Below are positions 18,943 through 29,259 of a DNA stretch of 64,000 nucleotides, piece after piece. Both the position numbers and the translations under genes were made by a program. Source of the stretch: Piscinibacter sp. (GTDB lineage Bacteria; Pseudomonadota; Gammaproteobacteria; Burkholderiales; Burkholderiaceae_C); assembly GCA_016706565.1 (NCBI GenBank), contig JADJJI010000007.1, positions 1 to 64,000 on the forward strand, in the 5' to 3' direction. The first letter of the stretch is position 1. Each line of letters begins with the position of its first letter. The notes below the pieces were generated by a model. That model was given only the letters and a program-made list of their open reading frames with translations. It had not been told where the DNA came from and ran no database searches.

Positions 18943-20339
18943 CCCTGGAGGCCTCGCTGCGCGGCATCGTCGGCTCGGCCCACGTGCTGCAGGGTGGCGA
19001 CCTCGCCGCCTACGAGATCGATTGGCGCAAGCGTTACCACGGCCGGGCCCGGCTGGTCGTGCGCCCCGCCACCACGGCGGAAGTGGCCGCGGTGGTGCAA
19101 GCCTGTGCCGCTGCGGGCGCCGCGATCGTGCCGCAGGGCGGCAACACCGGCCTGGTGGGCGCTTCGGTACCCGACGGGAGCGGCACGCAGGTGCTGATGC
19201 ACATGGGCCGCCTGAACCGCATCCGCGCGATCGACGGCGCCAACCTGACGATGACGGTGGAAGCCGGCTGCCTGCTGCAGGCCGTGCAGGAGGCGGCCGC
19301 CGCGCAGGGCTGGCTGTTTCCGCTGAGCCTGGCCGCCGAGGGCAGCTGCACCATCGGTGGCAACCTGGCCACCAACGCCGGCGGCACGCAGGTCGTGCGC
19401 TATGGCAATGCGCGAGATCTGTGCCTTGGCCTCGAGGTCGTGACGGCCGAGGGCGAAGTGTGGGACGGCCTGTCGGGCCTGCGCAAGGACAACACCGGCT
19501 ACGACCTGCGCGACCTGTTCATCGGCAGCGAAGGCACGCTGGGCCTGATCACCGCTGCCACGCTGAAGCTCTACCCGCTGCCCACGGTGGTCACCACCGC
19601 CCTCGCCTCGCTCGACTGGCTCGACTCCGCGGTCGCGTTTCTCGGCCTCGCGCAGGCGCGGCTGGGAGCTTCGCTGACCGGCTTCGAGGTCATGAACCGC
19701 TTCTCGCTGGACCTGGTGCGCCGGCACTTCCCGCAACTCGCGCAGCCGCTGCCCCGCGCCGGCTGGACGGTGCTGCTGGAGCAGTCCGACAATGAAAGCG
19801 AGGCGCAGGCCACGCAGCGCTTCGAGTCGCTGCTCGAGGCGGCGATGGAGCGCGGGCTGATCACCGATGCCGCCGTGGCCTCCAGTCTCGAGCAGGCCAA
19901 GACCCTGTGGCACCTGCGCGAGGCCATCCCGCTGGCACAGAGCCTGGAGGGCCTGAACATCAAGCACGACATCTCGGTGCCGATCTCGCGCATCCCGGCC
20001 TTCGTGCGCGCCACCGACGAGGCGCTCGAGCGCGCGGTGCCCGGCGTTCGGCTGGTCGACTTCGGCCACTTGGGCGACGGCAACCTTCACTACAACGTGC
20101 AGGCGCCGTCGGGCATGGACGCACAGCGTTTCCTCGCCGAGCACGAGGAGCGGGTGAACGACATCGTCTACGACGCGGTGATGGCCCATGGCGGCTCGAT
20201 CTCGGCCGAACACGGCATTGGCGCACTCAAGCGAGACGAGCTCGCCCGGCGCAAGTCGCCGGTGGCGCTGAAGCTGATGCGCGCGATCAAGCAGGCGCTG
20301 GACCCGCACGGCCGAATGAACCCGGGTCGGGTGGTCTGA
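18939..20339 (+). CDS. FAD-linked D-2-hydroxyacid dehydrogenase (GlcD/D-LDH type)
   Basis: This 466-residue flavoprotein has an N-terminal PCMH-type FAD domain (RPATTAEVAAVVQACAAAG, VPQGGNTGLVGASVPDGSG, GGNLATNAGGTQVVRYG) and a C-terminal FAD-linked oxidase domain with FGHLGDGNLHYNVQ and ISAEHGIGALKRDELAR. These are typical of D-lactate / D-2-hydroxyglutarate dehydrogenases that pass electrons to quinone or electron-transfer flavoprotein. The exact substrate is uncertain. It is translationally coupled to the DUF2069 gene. Confidence 0.88.
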   Translation: MTLEASLRGIVGSAHVLQGGDLAAYEIDWRKRYHGRARLVVRPATTAEVAAVVQACAAAGAAIVPQGGNTGLVGASVPDGSGTQVLMHMGRLNRIRAIDGANLTMTVEAGCLLQAVQEAAAAQGWLFPLSLAAEGSCTIGGNLATNAGGTQVVRYGNARDLCLGLEVVTAEGEVWDGLSGLRKDNTGYDLRDLFIGSEGTLGLITAATLKLYPLPTVVTTALASLDWLDSAVAFLGLAQARLGASLTGFEVMNRFSLDLVRRHFPQLAQPLPRAGWTVLLEQSDNESEAQATQRFESLLEAAMERGLITDAAVASSLEQAKTLWHLREAIPLAQSLEGLNIKHDISVPISRIPAFVRATDEALERAVPGVRLVDFGHLGDGNLHYNVQAPSGMDAQRFLAEHEERVNDIVYDAVMAHGGSISAEHGIGALKRDELARRKSPVALKLMRAIKQALDPHGRMNPGRVV

Positions 20340-20600
20340 ATGCGGTTCGCACTCCTGCACTGAAGTGCGCTGCACAAGAGCGACCGGCAGCTTGCGGTCC
20401 TTTGCGATCTTCGGGGGGCTGCTTTGCGTGCGACGGTCATGGTCGCAGGGCGACGGCGGTACCCGCGTTCTCCGGCCCACGCTCGCGCGCCAATAGCTGC
20501 GGACCTTCGTGAATGTCTGCAAGGGGCCGACAACGGACAGTGCAGACAACCCCGTTCGCAGATCCCAGAAGGCAAATGCGTCTGATCCGACGCGGCGGTG
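20340..20600. other. Intergenic region, possible dispersed repeat
   Basis: A 261-base gap between convergent genes with no supportable coding sequence. It contains a short perfect hairpin (GCACT-GA-AGTGC, about 20357-20368) and an inverted pair GTCTGC (20515-20520) / GCAGAC (20542-20547). The text between resembles the GC-rich dispersed intergenic repeats common in Burkholderiales genomes. That is an impression, not a demonstrated match. No T-run terminator is visible. Confidence 0.35.
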
Positions 20601-21035
20601 CTACTGCACCGGCCCTTTGAGCGCGGCAGGCACCGGGAGCGCCACCACCTCGATGCCCTCGTCGCGCAACGCGTCGGCATCCTCGCGTGAGGCTTGGCCG
20701 CGGATGCCGCGGGTGGCCGTCTCGCCGTAATGCATGCGCCGCGCCTCTTCAGGGAAGCGCGTACCGACGTCCTCGGTGCTGGCCATCATGTGGCGCACGG
20801 CCTGCATCCAGGCGTTCTGCAGTTCGTTGCCGGCGCTGGGGGCCGCAGAGTCTTCGTCGCGCCGCGGCGCGGACGACTTGATCCGTGGGGCTGTCGGCAG
20901 CCGGGTCACGGCGGTGTCCGCGCACACCGGGCATGACACCATGGCGCGCGACGTCTGCGACTCGAAGTCATCGGCGGATGCGAACCAGCCTTCGAAACGA
21001 TGGTCGTGAGCAAAGCGCAGGTTCAGGACCTTCAT
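20601..21035 (-). CDS. DUF1178 family protein
   Basis: A 144-residue protein matching DUF1178: N-terminal FAHDHRFEGWFASADDFESQ followed by a single CPVC zinc-knuckle-like pair (SCPVCADTAVTRLPTAPRI) and a helical C-terminus (ELQNAWMQAVRHMMASTEDVGTRF, then RMHYGE). Function is unknown. It sits 24 bases after the Nudix gene, at the 3' end of the nuo transcription unit, an order often seen in Burkholderiales. Confidence 0.85.
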   Translation of the reverse strand: MKVLNLRFAHDHRFEGWFASADDFESQTSRAMVSCPVCADTAVTRLPTAPRIKSSAPRRDEDSAAPSAGNELQNAWMQAVRHMMASTEDVGTRFPEEARRMHYGETATRGIRGQASREDADALRDEGIEVVALPVPAALKGPVQ

Positions 21036-21059
21036 GCGCCGGATTATGGGGTGCCGTGC

Positions 21060-21656
21060 TTAAGCCGGCGTCAGCCCCTGAATGACCCAGCGCCCGGCGC
21101 GCCAATTCTGCAGCCACTGCAGGCCGACCAGCGTCTTGGCGTCGGTGACTTCACCAGCGGCGCAGCGGCGGTCGAGTTCGTCGACGCTGCACAGCTGCAG
21201 GTCGAGGAACTCGCCCTCGTCGAGCCGGCGCTCGCCGGCTGTCAGGCCGCGGGCGAACCAGATCTCGATGCGTTCGTTCGAGTAGGCAATCGCGTTGTGC
21301 AGGGCACCGGCCAGTGCCCATTCGCGCGCGCGGTAGCCGGTCTCCTCGAACAGTTCGCGCTGCGCGCACTGCAGCGTCGGCTCGCCGGGCTCGAGCTTGC
21401 CGGCGGGAAACTCGAGCATGACCTGCGCGAGCGGGTAGCGCCATTGCCGCTCCATCACGAGCCGGCCGTCGTCGAGGATGGGCACCACCATCACGGCACC
21501 GGGGTGCACGATGAACTCGCGTGTGGCCTGCGCGCCGTCGGGCAGGCGGATGCGGTCGCTGCGAACGTGCAGCAGCTTGCCCTGGAAGACGGTCTGCGAG
21601 GAGACCGTCTCCTCGCGCAGGTGCGCGTCGTCGGGGTTGGCGGGCGGCTGACTCAC
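21060..21656 (-). CDS. Nudix hydrolase, ADP-ribose pyrophosphatase type
   Basis: This 198-residue Nudix enzyme most resembles ADP-ribose / nucleoside-diphosphate-sugar pyrophosphatases. A complete Nudix box runs GKLEPGEPTLQCAQRELFEETGY (G-x5-E-x7-REL-x-EE-x-G). The upstream FPA of the ADPRase group (MLEFPAGKLEPGE) and N-terminal REFIVHPGAVMVVPI also fit. The start codon is GTG. The gene begins 10 bases after the nuoN stop, so it is probably co-transcribed with complex I. Confidence 0.88.
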   Translation of the reverse strand: MSQPPANPDDAHLREETVSSQTVFQGKLLHVRSDRIRLPDGAQATREFIVHPGAVMVVPILDDGRLVMERQWRYPLAQVMLEFPAGKLEPGEPTLQCAQRELFEETGYRAREWALAGALHNAIAYSNERIEIWFARGLTAGERRLDEGEFLDLQLCSVDELDRRCAAGEVTDAKTLVGLQWLQNWRAGRWVIQGLTPA

Positions 21657-21666
21657 GCCCGCACGC

Positions 21667-23148
21667 TCAAGTGCCCAGCGCCTTGACGATCGCCTGAGCG
21701 CACATCGCCATCAGCCCGCCGGGCAGGATGCCGAACACCAGCACGGCGGCGCCGTTGAGCGACAGCAGCGTGCGGACTTCGCCGGTGCTGACGATGGGCC
21801 GCGTGTCCGCCGGCTCCTCGAAGTACATCACCTTGACCATGCGCAGGTAGTAGAACGCCGCCACCAGCGACAGCAGCACCGCGATGACGGCCAGCCAGAT
21901 GTACAGCGCCTGGTTGGTCGAGACCAGCGCCTGCAGCACGGCCAGCTTGGCGTAGAAGCCCACGGTCGGCGGGATGCCGGCCAACGAGAACATGAAGATC
22001 GCCATCACCGCGGCGTACCACGGGCTGCGCCGGGCCAGGCCCTTGAGGTCGTCGATCTGCTCGGCCTCGTGCCCGTGGCGCGAGAGGAGCATCACGATGC
22101 CGAAGGTGCCCAGCGTGGTGAACACGTAGGTGAGCACGTAGAACATCGACGAGCTGTAGCCGTTGGCCGCCGACAGCGTGTTGCCGGAGACGACCGTCGG
22201 CGTCAGGCCCAGAAGCATGAAGCCCATCTGGCTGATCGTCGAATAGGCCAGCATGCGCTTGAGGTTGCTCTGCGCGATGGCGGCCAGGTTGCCCAGTGTC
22301 ATCGACGCGACCGCCAGCACGATCAGCATCTGCTGCCAATCGACGGCCAGGCCCGACATGCCTTCGACGAGCAGCCGGATGGTGATCGCGAACGCCGCCA
22401 GCTTCGGTGCGCCGGCCACCAGCACGGTGACGGCCGTGGGCGCGCCCTGGTAGACGTCAGGGATCCACATGTGGAAGGGCACGGCGCCGAGCTTGAAGGC
22501 CAGGCCCGACACCACGAACACCAGTCCCAGCACCATCACCGCCTTGTCGATCTGACCGGTGGCGATGGCGTTGAAGACGGTGGGGATGTCGAGCGAGCGC
22601 GTGGCGCCGTACATCATCGACAGGCCGTAGAGCAGGAAGCCGCTGGCCAGCGCGCCGAGCACGAAGTACTTCATCGCCGCCTCGGTGGCCGGCGTGTGGT
22701 CGCGGCGCAGCGCCACGAGCGCGTACAGGCTCAGCGACATCAGCTCCAGGCCGAGATAGATGACCAGGAAGTTGTTCGCCGACAGCATCACGCAGATGCC
22801 CAGCAGCGAGAACATCGACAGCGAGATCAGCTCGCCCTTGAGCATCTCGCGCTCGGCGGCATAGGGCCGCGCATAGGCGAGCGACACCATCACCGCGATC
22901 GTGGCGAAGAAGCCGAGCAGGTGGCCCATCGGATCGGCGACCACCATGCGCTGCACGGCGTAGAAGGTCTGGCCGGCGTCGAAGAGCGAGAGGTGCATCA
23001 GCGCGACCGCAGCGAGCGAGGCCTGCGCCAGCAGGTAGGTGGGCGTGCGCCGCGGGTGCGTGACCCACAGGTCGACCAGGGCGACCACGCAGGCCATGAC
23101 CAGCAGGACGATCTCGGGGGCGATGGCGAGCCAGTTCATCTCGTTCAT
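21667..23148 (-). CDS. nuoN: NADH-quinone oxidoreductase subunit N
   Basis: An antiporter-like proton-pumping subunit of complex I (493 residues, about 14 helices). Conserved charged residues sit in the discontinuous helices (LGLELMSLSLYALVALRR; KYFVLGALASGFLLYGLSMMYG) and the segment HMWIPDVYQGAPTAVT is diagnostic of NuoN. Its ATG lies one base after the nuoM stop. It is the last of the 14 nuo subunits. Confidence 0.96.
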   Translation of the reverse strand: MNEMNWLAIAPEIVLLVMACVVALVDLWVTHPRRTPTYLLAQASLAAVALMHLSLFDAGQTFYAVQRMVVADPMGHLLGFFATIAVMVSLAYARPYAAEREMLKGELISLSMFSLLGICVMLSANNFLVIYLGLELMSLSLYALVALRRDHTPATEAAMKYFVLGALASGFLLYGLSMMYGATRSLDIPTVFNAIATGQIDKAVMVLGLVFVVSGLAFKLGAVPFHMWIPDVYQGAPTAVTVLVAGAPKLAAFAITIRLLVEGMSGLAVDWQQMLIVLAVASMTLGNLAAIAQSNLKRMLAYSTISQMGFMLLGLTPTVVSGNTLSAANGYSSSMFYVLTYVFTTLGTFGIVMLLSRHGHEAEQIDDLKGLARRSPWYAAVMAIFMFSLAGIPPTVGFYAKLAVLQALVSTNQALYIWLAVIAVLLSLVAAFYYLRMVKVMYFEEPADTRPIVSTGEVRTLLSLNGAAVLVFGILPGGLMAMCAQAIVKALGT

Positions 23149-23149
23149 G

Positions 23150-24628
23150 TCAGGGGACCAGCTTGGATTGCGCCACGTGCTTGAGCAGTTCGGTCACCGA
23201 GACGTGCATCACGTCGGTGAAGGGCTTCGGGTACACGCCCATCCAGAGCACCGCGATGGCGAGCACGGCCATCATCAGGAACTCGCGGCTGTTCAGGTCG
23301 GTGAGTGCCTTGACGTGGTCGTTGGCCACCGGGCCGAAGTAGACGCGCTTGACCATCCACAGGTTGTAGGCCGCGCCGAAGATCAGCGCCGTGGCCGCGA
23401 GCATGGCCAGCCAGAAGCCGGCCTTCACCGTGCCCAGGATCACCATCCACTCGCCGATGAAGCCGCTGGTGCCGGGCAGGCCGCAGTTGGCCATCGCGAA
23501 GAGCACCGCGAAGGCGGCGAACTTGGGCATGGTGTTGACCACGCCGCCGTAGGCCGCGATCTCGCGCGAGTGCACGCGGTCGTACAGCACGCCGATGCAC
23601 AGGAACATGGCGCCCGAGACGAAGCCGTGCGAGATCATCTGCACGATGCCGCCGGACACGCCCAGTTCGTTGAAGATGAAGAAGCCCAGCGTCACGAAGC
23701 CCATGTGGGCGATCGACGAGTAGGCCACCAGCTTCTTCATGTCCTGCTGCACCAGCGCCACCAGGCCGATGTAGATCACCGCGATCAGGCTCAGCGCGAT
23801 GATGAACCAGTCCCACTGGCGGCTGGCGTCCGGCGCGATCGGCAGCGAGAAGCGCAGGAAGCCGTAGGCGCCGAGCTTGAGCATGATCGCCGCCAGCACC
23901 ACCGAGCCGCCGGTGGGCGCCTCGACGTGGGCGTCGGGCAGCCAGGTGTGCACCGGCCACATCGGCACCTTCACCGCGAAGGCGGCGAAGAAGGCGAAGA
24001 AGAGCAGCGTCTGCGCGCTGGCCGGCAACGGCAGCTTGTGCCAGGCCAGGATGTCGAAGCTGCCGCCCGACTTGTAATACAGGTAGACCAGCGCCACCAG
24101 CATCAGCAGCGAGCCGGCCAGCGTGTACAGGAAGAACTTGAAGGCCGCGTAGACGCGCCGCGGGCCGCCCCAGATGCCGATGATGATGTACATCGGGATC
24201 AGCGTGGCCTCGAAGAACACGTAGAACAGCAGGCCGTCGAGCGCGCTGAACACGCCCACCATCAGGCCCGACAGGATCAGGAACGCGCCCATGTACTGGT
24301 TGACGCGGTCGGTGATGACCTCCCAGGCCGAGATCACCACGATCACGGTGATGAAGGCCGTCAGGGGCACGAACCACACCGACAGGCCGTCGACGCCGAG
24401 CGCGTACTTCACGTTGAAGCGCTCGATCCAGGGCAGCGTCTCGGTGAACTGCATCGCCGCGGTCTTGCGGTCGAAGCCGGTGATCAGCGGCAGCGTGACG
24501 AGGAAGCTGATCAGCGAACCGATCAGCGCCACCCAGCGCACCGCGTCGGCTTTGTCGTCGCGCCCGATGGCCAGCAGCAGGACGCCGCAGGCGATCGGTA
24601 GCCAGATGGCAAGGCTCAGCAAACCCAT
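23150..24628 (-). CDS. nuoM: NADH-quinone oxidoreductase subunit M
   Basis: A second antiporter-like proton-pumping subunit of complex I (492 residues). Key features are YVFFEATLIPMYIIIGIWGG, which carries the transmembrane glutamate, and MWPVHTWLPDAHVEAPTGGSV with the NuoM HTWLPDAHVEAPT motif; AYSSIAHMGFVTLG follows. The frame is uninterrupted, unlike nuoL just upstream. Start MGLLSLAIWLPI at 24628. Confidence 0.96.
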   Translation of the reverse strand: MGLLSLAIWLPIACGVLLLAIGRDDKADAVRWVALIGSLISFLVTLPLITGFDRKTAAMQFTETLPWIERFNVKYALGVDGLSVWFVPLTAFITVIVVISAWEVITDRVNQYMGAFLILSGLMVGVFSALDGLLFYVFFEATLIPMYIIIGIWGGPRRVYAAFKFFLYTLAGSLLMLVALVYLYYKSGGSFDILAWHKLPLPASAQTLLFFAFFAAFAVKVPMWPVHTWLPDAHVEAPTGGSVVLAAIMLKLGAYGFLRFSLPIAPDASRQWDWFIIALSLIAVIYIGLVALVQQDMKKLVAYSSIAHMGFVTLGFFIFNELGVSGGIVQMISHGFVSGAMFLCIGVLYDRVHSREIAAYGGVVNTMPKFAAFAVLFAMANCGLPGTSGFIGEWMVILGTVKAGFWLAMLAATALIFGAAYNLWMVKRVYFGPVANDHVKALTDLNSREFLMMAVLAIAVLWMGVYPKPFTDVMHVSVTELLKHVAQSKLVP

Positions 24629-24652
24629 GTTCTTGTTCTCCGTGCCCGATCG

Positions 24653-26673
24653 CTACTTGGCGATCAGGGTGCCCAGGTAGGGCCACAACTGCCAGGTCAT
24701 CAGGCCGATGACACCCACGATCATGACCAGCGCATACCAGTACAGGTAGCCGGTCTGGAAGTAGCGCGTGACCGCCGCCAGGCCGCCCACCGCGCGGGCC
24801 GAACCGTCGATCACGATGCCGTCGATGAAGCCGACGTCCCCGCCCTTCCACAGGCCGCGGCCCAGGCCGCGCGCCGCCGGTGCCAGCAGCGTCTCGTTGA
24901 TCCAGTCCATGTAGTACTTGTTCTCGAGCACGCGCACCACCGGGCTGAAGATGCGCGCGAAGGCCGCCGGGATCTCCGGCTTGACCATGTAGAACACATA
25001 GGCCGTGACCACGCCGCCCAGCGCCAGCCAGAAAGGCAGCGTGCTCAGGCCGTGCATCGCCATGGCCAGCGCACCGTGGAAGCCCTTGGCCAGCTCGGCC
25101 ATCGCCCCGTGGCGCTCGATGTTGACGAAGATCGAGTCGGAGAACAGCTCGCCGAACAGCATCGGCTGGATCGTCAGGTAACCGATCACCACCGAGGGAA
25201 TTGCCAGCAGGATCAGCGGCGCCGTCACCACCCAGGGTGACTCGTGCGGATCGTGATGCTCGCCATGGTCGTCATGGTGGTCGTGCTCGCCCGGGAAGGG
25301 CTTGTGGTGGAAGCGCTCCTTGCCGTGGAAGACGAGGAAGTACATCCGGAACGAATAGAAGGCCGTGACGAACACGCCGACGATCACCGCGAAGTAGGCG
25401 AAGCCCGCGCCCGGCAGGTGCTGGCGTGCACCGCCTCGATGATGCTGTCCTTGCTGTAGAAGCCGGCGAACAGCGGCGTGCCGATCAGCGCCAGCGAGCC
25501 CAGCAGCGAGGTGATCCAGGTGATGGGCATGTACTTGCGCAGGCCGCCCATGTTGCGGATGTCCTGGTCGTGGTGCATGCCGATGATCACCGAGCCGGCG
25601 GCCAGGAACAGCAGCGCCTTGAAGAAGGCGTGCGTCATCAGGTGGAACACCGCCACCGAGTAGGCCGAGACGCCCAGCGCCACCGTCATGTAGCCCAGCT
25701 GCGACAGCGTCGAGTACGCGACCACGCGCTTGATGTCGTTCTGGATGATGCCCAGGAAACCCATGAACAGCGCCGTGATCGCGCCGATCACCAGGATGAA
25801 GCTCAGCGCGGTATCCGACAGCTCGAACAGCGGCGACATGCGCGCCACCATGAAGATGCCGGCCGTCACCATGGTCGCGGCGTGGATCAGCGCCGAGATC
25901 GGCGTCGGGCCTTCCATCGAGTCGGGCAGCCACACGTGCAGCGGGAACTGCGCGCTCTTGCCCATCGCGCCGATGAACAGGCAGATGCAGATCACCGTGA
26001 TCAGCATCCAGCCGGTGCCCGGCAGCATCAGCTTGGCCATCTCGGGCGCGCGGGCGAAGGCTTCGCCGTAGTTCAGCGTGCCGGCGTAGGTGACGATCAG
26101 GCCGATGCCCAGGATGAAGCCGAAGTCGCCGACCCGGTTGACCAGGAAGGCCTTCATGTTGGCGAAGATCGCCGTCGGCTTGGTGTACCAGAAGCCGATC
26201 AGCAGGTAGCTCACCAGGCCCACCGCCTCCCAGCCGAAGAACAGCTGCAGGAAGTTGTTGCTCATCACGAGCATCAGCATCGAGAAGGTGAACAGCGAGA
26301 TGTAGCTGAAGAAGCGCTGGTAGCCCGGGTCTTCTTCCATGTAGCCGATGGTGTAGATGTGCACCATCAGCGACACGAAGGTCACCACGCACATCATCAT
26401 CGCGGTCAGGCCGTCGATCAGGAAGCCGACCTCCATCTTCAGGCCACCGAGCACCATCCACTCGTACACGGTGGAATTGAAGCGCGCGCTGTCGACAGCG
26501 ACCGACTTGAGCACCATCGCCGAGAGGATGAAGGCGATCAGCACGCCCAGGATGGTGATGCTGTGCGCGCCGCGCCGGCCGACGGTCTTGCCGAACAGTC
26601 CGGCGACGACGGCGCCGACCAGCGGCGCCAGCGGAATCGCCAGCAGGAGGTTGGGGTTCAATGCTGCGGACAT
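24653..26673 (-). CDS. nuoL: NADH-quinone oxidoreductase subunit L, frameshifted in this sequence
   Basis: NuoL is the distal proton-pumping subunit with the long lateral helix. The first frame from 26673 covers helices including FFGWEAVGLVSYLLIGFWYTKP and PLHVWLPDSMEGPTPISALI. It runs to DSIIEAVHAS and then breaks. The next frame resumes at HLPGAGFAYFAVIVGVFVTA and continues, with a histidine-rich loop (GEHDHHDDHGEHHDPHESPW), to LGTLIAK at 24653. One missing base at about 25418-25421 explains the break. With it restored the protein is about 673 residues, normal for NuoL. Confidence 0.92.
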
Positions 26674-26680
26674 GGAGGCC

Positions 26681-26998
26681 TCAACCCTTGAGCGAGTCGA
26701 GCTCGTCGACGTTGATCGTGGAGCGGTTGCGGAACAGCACCACCAGGATCGCCAGGCCGATGGCCGACTCGGCCGCCGCCACGGTGAGGATGAAGAACAC
26801 GAACACCTGGCCCGCCATGTCGCCCAGGTAATGCGAGAAGGCGACGAAGTTCAGGTTGACCGCCAGCAGCATCAGCTCGATGGCCATCAGCAGCACGATC
26901 AGGTTCTTGCGGTTCAGGAAGATGCCGATCACCGACAGCGCGAACAGGATCGCGCCGAGCGACAGGTAGTGGCCGAGCGTCACCGGGCCGAGGATCAT
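26681..26998 (-). CDS. nuoK: NADH-quinone oxidoreductase subunit K
   Basis: A 105-residue, three-helix membrane subunit of complex I. The conserved glutamates in [20 protein letters not shown] and [18 protein letters not shown] lie on the proton path. [22 protein letters not shown] is the standard N-terminus. Its ATG overlaps the nuoJ stop by 4 bases. Confidence 0.96.
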   Translation of the reverse strand: MILGPVTLGHYLSLGAILFALSVIGIFLNRKNLIVLLMAIELMLLAVNLNFVAFSHYLGDMAGQVFVFFILTVAAAESAIGLAILVVLFRNRSTINVDELDSLKG

Positions 26999-27630
26999 TT
27001 CTGCTCTCCCGCGGGAGCGGCCGGTGCGGGAACTTCCACCGTCGCCTTCATCTGCACGAGGCGGACACGGTCCGCCTTCTTGGCCCGCACCTGCTCGGCC
27101 GGGTCCTGGTACTTCGAGTCCTTGCGGCGGCGCAGCGTCAGCGCGATCGCGGCGACGATCGCCACCAGCAGCACCACCGCGGCGATCTGCAGCGGGTACA
27201 GGTACTTCGTGTAGATCTCGATGCCCAGCAGCTTGGTGTTGCCCATCTTGAGCGCAACGGCGTCGGCCACCGGCGCGCTGCGCACGTCGAAACCAGGGAT
27301 CAGCACCAGCGCCATCTCCAGCGCGATGACCACGCCGATCAGGCCGGCCAGCGGGAAGTGCTTCCAGAAGCCCTCGCGCAGCGAGTCGGTGTTCATGTCG
27401 AGCATCATCACGACGAACAGGAACAGCACCATCACCGCCCCCACGTAGACGAGCACGAGCGCGATGGCGAGGAACTCGGCACGCAGCAGCATCCACACGC
27501 AGGCCGCATTGAAGAAGGCCAGCACGAGGTAGAGCACGGCGTACACCGGCGTGCGTGCGGTGATGACGCGGAACGCGGCAAACAGCAGCACGGCCGAGAA
27601 GACGTAGAAGAGCGCGGTGGTGGTATCCAT
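26995..27630 (-). CDS. nuoJ: NADH-quinone oxidoreductase subunit J
   Basis: A 211-residue membrane subunit of complex I with five helices. The conserved segment [22 protein letters not shown] (written here as [17 protein letters not shown]) includes the pi-bulge helix. A charged cytoplasmic C-terminal tail ([20 protein letters not shown]) extends it, as in other Burkholderiales. The stop overlaps nuoK. Confidence 0.95.
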   Translation of the reverse strand: MDTTTALFYVFSAVLLFAAFRVITARTPVYAVLYLVLAFFNAACVWMLLRAEFLAIALVLVYVGAVMVLFLFVVMMLDMNTDSLREGFWKHFPLAGLIGVVIALEMALVLIPGFDVRSAPVADAVALKMGNTKLLGIEIYTKYLYPLQIAAVVLLVAIVAAIALTLRRRKDSKYQDPAEQVRAKKADRVRLVQMKATVEVPAPAAPAGEQK

Positions 27631-27669
27631 GTTTTTCTTGCAGCCCGCGAAGGCCGACCGCCGGAGCGG

Positions 27670-28167
27670 TCAGCGGTACTTGGCGTCCGCCTCCTTGGTG
27701 GCCGCGATCTCGCGCTCGTAGCGGTCGCCCACCGCGAGCAGCATGTCCTTGGTGAAATACAGGTCGCCGCGCTTCTCGCCGTGGTACTCGAAGATGTGCG
27801 TCTCGACGATCGAATCGACCGGGCAGCTCTCTTCGCAGAAGCCGCAGAAGATGCACTTGGTCAGGTCGATGTCGTAGCGCGTGGTGCGGCGCGAGCCGTC
27901 GTCGCGCACGTCGGACTCGATGGTGATCGCCATCGCCGGGCACACCGCCTCGCACAGCTTGCAGGCGATGCAGCGCTCTTCGCCGTTCTCGTAGCGGCGC
28001 AGCGCGTGCAGGCCGCGGAAGCGCGGCGACAGCGGCGTCTTCTCTTCCGGAAACTGCACGGTGATCTTGCGCTGGAAGAAATGCCGCCCCGTGAGCTTGA
28101 AGCCCTTGAGCAGCTCCAGCAGGAAGAAGCTGGAGACGAAGTCCTTGAGGGTCGAAGCGGATGCCAT
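27670..28167 (-). CDS. nuoI: NADH-quinone oxidoreductase subunit I
   Basis: The subunit of the complex I connecting arm that holds clusters N6a and N6b. The 165 residues contain two complete 4Fe-4S motifs: [12 protein letters not shown] and [12 protein letters not shown]. The N-terminal amphipathic segment [20 protein letters not shown] docks to the membrane arm. The frame is intact and the length is typical of proteobacterial NuoI. Confidence 0.96.
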   Translation of the reverse strand: MASASTLKDFVSSFFLLELLKGFKLTGRHFFQRKITVQFPEEKTPLSPRFRGLHALRRYENGEERCIACKLCEAVCPAMAITIESDVRDDGSRRTTRYDIDLTKCIFCGFCEESCPVDSIVETHIFEYHGEKRGDLYFTKDMLLAVGDRYEREIAATKEADAKYR

Positions 28168-28186
28168 GGTGCCTGCCTGCTTCCCG

Positions 28187-29251
28187 TTATTTCCAGATGT
28201 TCCAGGGGGACTGGATCCACAGCCCCACCACCACCAGCCACACCAGCGTCACCGGGATGAAGATCTTCCAGCCCAGGCGCATGATCTGGTCGTAGCGGTA
28301 GCGCGGGAAGCTCGCCCGCACCCACAGGAACAGCGTGCACATCACGAAGACCTTCAGGCCCAGCCAGATCCAGCCGGGGATCCAGGTGAACAGCGCGCTG
28401 TCGATCGGCGACAGCCAGCCGCCGAGGAACAGCAGCGAGGCCAGCATCGAGACGAGGATCATGTTCGCGTACTCGGCGAGGAAGAACATCGCGAACGACA
28501 TGCCCGAGTACTCGATCATGTGGCCGGCGACGATCTCCGACTCGCCTTCGACCACGTCGAACGGGTGGCGGTTGGTCTCGGCCAGGCCGGAGATGAAGTA
28601 GACGACGAAGATCGGCAGCAGCGGCAGCCAGTTCCAGGACAGGAAGGTCAGCCCGATGTCGGCGAAGCGGCCGCGGCTCTGGCCCATGACGATGTCGGTC
28701 AGGTTCAGCGAGGCCGAGACCATCAGCACGACGACCAGCGCGAAGCCCATCGCGATCTCGTAGCTGACCATCTGCGCCGAGGCGCGCAGCGCGCCGAGGA
28801 AGGCGTACTTCGAGTTCGAGGCCCAGCCGGCGATGATCACGCCGTAGACCTCCATCGAGGTGATCGCCATCAGGAACAGCAGGCCGGCGTTGACGTTGGC
28901 CAGCGCGACCTCGGGGCCGAAGGGCACGACCGCCCAGGCGGCCAGCGCCGGCATGATGGTCATCACCGGGCCGAGGAAGAACAGGCCCCGGTTCGCTGCC
29001 GTGGGCAGGATGACTTCCTTGAAGATCAGCTTCACCGCATCGGCGATCGGCTGCAGCAGGCCCAGCGGGCCGACGCGGTTGGGGCCGGGGCGGACCTGGC
29101 TCCAGCCGATGGCCTTGCGCTCCCACAGCGTCAGGTAGGCGACGCAGCCCATCAGCGGCAGCACCACGACGACGATCTTCACGAGCGCCCAGACGACCGG
29201 CCAGAACGGGCCGAGCAGCGAGGAGCCGTAGGTGGTGACGGTGTCGAGCAT
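28187..29251 (-). CDS. nuoH: NADH-quinone oxidoreductase subunit H
   Basis: The eight-helix membrane subunit that forms the quinone chamber with NuoB and NuoD. The 354-residue product has the family signatures [38 protein letters not shown], and [19 protein letters not shown], which supplies the conserved acidic residues at the quinone tunnel. The start [17 protein letters not shown] at 29251 was chosen because a longer reading would run into nuoG. Confidence 0.96.
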   Translation of the reverse strand: MLDTVTTYGSSLLGPFWPVVWALVKIVVVVLPLMGCVAYLTLWERKAIGWSQVRPGPNRVGPLGLLQPIADAVKLIFKEVILPTAANRGLFFLGPVMTIMPALAAWAVVPFGPEVALANVNAGLLFLMAITSMEVYGVIIAGWASNSKYAFLGALRASAQMVSYEIAMGFALVVVLMVSASLNLTDIVMGQSRGRFADIGLTFLSWNWLPLLPIFVVYFISGLAETNRHPFDVVEGESEIVAGHMIEYSGMSFAMFFLAEYANMILVSMLASLLFLGGWLSPIDSALFTWIPGWIWLGLKVFVMCTLFLWVRASFPRYRYDQIMRLGWKIFIPVTLVWLVVVGLWIQSPWNIWK

Positions 29252-29259
29252 CGTGCGAC

